NCBI GenBank assembly: GCA_965203605.1
Contig: OZ241902.1
Coordinates: 4,526,001-4,590,000 of the forward strand
Source of the DNA: JAPOUP01 sp965203605
GTDB lineage: Bacteria > Pseudomonadota > Alphaproteobacteria > Rhodobacterales > Rhodobacteraceae
Direction of reading: 5' to 3'
DNA: 64,000 nucleotides
The position numbers were made by a program, and so were the translations under genes. Every line of letters starts with the position of its first letter. The first letter of the stretch is position 1. The notes beneath the pieces are model-generated. The model had not been told where the DNA came from. It worked only from the letters and a program-made list of their open reading frames with translations, and did no database searches. Shown here one piece after another: positions 63,269 to 64,000 of the stretch.

Positions 63269-64000
63269 TCCTTCTCACCTGTTCGTTGTTCGTCTCTTGC
63301 CTCAATGGCTTCATAATATAAAATGGTGCGCAGGAAAATTCAAGAAACTCTCAGGGCGCGGCAATGGATTCCGCCGACCTGTTCGCCGCTTCCTGGACTG
63401 TCCCGGTGGGGATTGCCGAGGTGGTGCCCAGACGCTGCGTGCAAACCGATGGACAAATCAGCGCCCATTTTTTGCTGCGCACCTGTTGGATCCAATTGGA
63501 GGCTGTCCATGCGAGCGGAATGACGCCCGTCAAGGAAGCGCTTCTTCCCTGTGTGTCAGATGCCAGCGGACAGACCGCCGTCACAGCGCCCATCGGCGCG
63601 GACCTGGCCTTTATGGAAGTGCCCCATATGACCTCATTCCGAATTTCGTGATACCCGGCGAACCCGTCACCGCCCAGTTGTTCGGTTCAGCGCCAAAGGA
63701 TGGTGCCGTGATTCGGCAACCAAATTTACCCTGTGTACTCAGGAAATCAGAACGGCAGGACATTCAGCACGTCACATCAGTCATACAGAAGGCGGGCCTT
63801 CATCGACTTTCCATCTCGACCGACGGGTGCAGCGTCCCCGGAGTTGCGGCAGAATTGGGAGCAGGTAGCGCTTCGGAAATCGAACCGCGCAAGCCGATCG
63901 GGTCATTGAACTGCGCATCGCAACCTGAAACCGATACAGGATGGTTCCGGACCTCCTCCTATACAAGCTGCCGCGTCCTCCTCAATTCAGCCCGGCCCAC
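63269..64000. other. Window end without a confident gene
   Basis: A 95-codon plus-strand frame (63364-63651; SADLFAASWTVPVGIAEVV, EALLPCVSDASGQTAV) has protein-like composition but no family. Nothing else recognised. Confidence 0.35.

Noticed and set aside
1..64000. CRISPR arrays, rRNA or tRNA genes
   Set aside because: I saw no regularly spaced repeats and no rRNA segments. No tRNA-like cloverleaf was found by eye, though a covariance search could not be run.

Overview
The window looks like a chromosomal segment of an alphaproteobacterium close to the Rhodobacterales (Rhodobacter/Ruegeria-like). The evidence is the protein sequences of RimP, NusA, IF-2, UbiG and ferrochelatase, and the gene content: TRAP transporter, MocD/MocE-like oxygenase pair, QsuB-type dehydroshikimate dehydratase and an AttH-type ABC system. 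The assignment rests on recognised protein families only; no rRNA or tRNA gene was seen. Ordinary genes are of moderate GC. They are interleaved with very GC-rich, mostly decayed insertion sequences and many pseudogenes, as in a genome going through IS expansion and host- or niche-restricted decay.

Layout. 0-8 kb is an accessory graveyard: a HicB-like remnant, a frameshifted PIN-like toxin gene, a decayed IS4/Tn5-like transposase, a DUF805 protein, an intact 1505-bp IS5-like element sitting inside a small gene with a clear ACAT target duplication, and a resolvase remnant. 8.3-13.8 kb is the conserved rimP-nusA-ylxR-infB operon on the minus strand, with an intrinsic terminator directly before rimP. 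14.4-20.6 kb holds a CDGSH iron-sulfur protein and a complete oligopeptide-type ABC importer. 20.8-22.6 kb has divergent proline iminopeptidase and ubiG. 24.3-30.5 kb has a HisC-like aminotransferase and an ABC exporter (LolD-like ATPase, FtsX-type permease) with an AttH/CrtC-like protein. 30.8-42.7 kb is a catabolic region: a MocD-like desaturase/hydroxylase plus MocE-like Rieske ferredoxin, two LacI-type regulators (one broken by a 76-bp insertion), a DctPQM TRAP transporter, two xylose-isomerase-like TIM-barrel enzymes (one a QsuB-like 3-dehydroshikimate dehydratase) and a Gfo/Idh/MocA dehydrogenase. It is best read as uptake and breakdown of a cyclitol, rhizopine or quinate-like ring compound.

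42.9-49.9 kb is a second accessory region. An alpha/beta hydrolase pseudogene is split by an IS630 element. Next come an orphan AAA ATPase with a broken partner gene, a 252-bp non-autonomous IS630 derivative, and a tightly overlapped Fic-HEPN-MNT operon whose Fic and HEPN active sites are altered. 50.7-54.0 kb holds a methyltransferase, a GT8 glycosyltransferase with an 11-base homopolymer tract, and a xylitol/sorbitol-type dehydrogenase. 54.7-59.7 kb is a nest of elements: IS110 inside an IS4-like element (11-bp target duplication) inside an ISKra4 element, next to a small ISKra4-ended MITE. It truncates a nitrilase-family gene and supplies the C-terminus of a PLD-like protein. 60.6-63.3 kb returns to conserved genes: an NDUFAF5/BioC-like methyltransferase, hemH, and a convergent L,D-transpeptidase.

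The most unusual items are the Fic-HEPN-MNT operon, the MocDE/TRAP/dehydroshikimate dehydratase cluster, the nested IS structure and its MITEs, and the readable record of gene decay (76-bp duplication in lacI, IS insertions with target duplications, single-base frameshifts).
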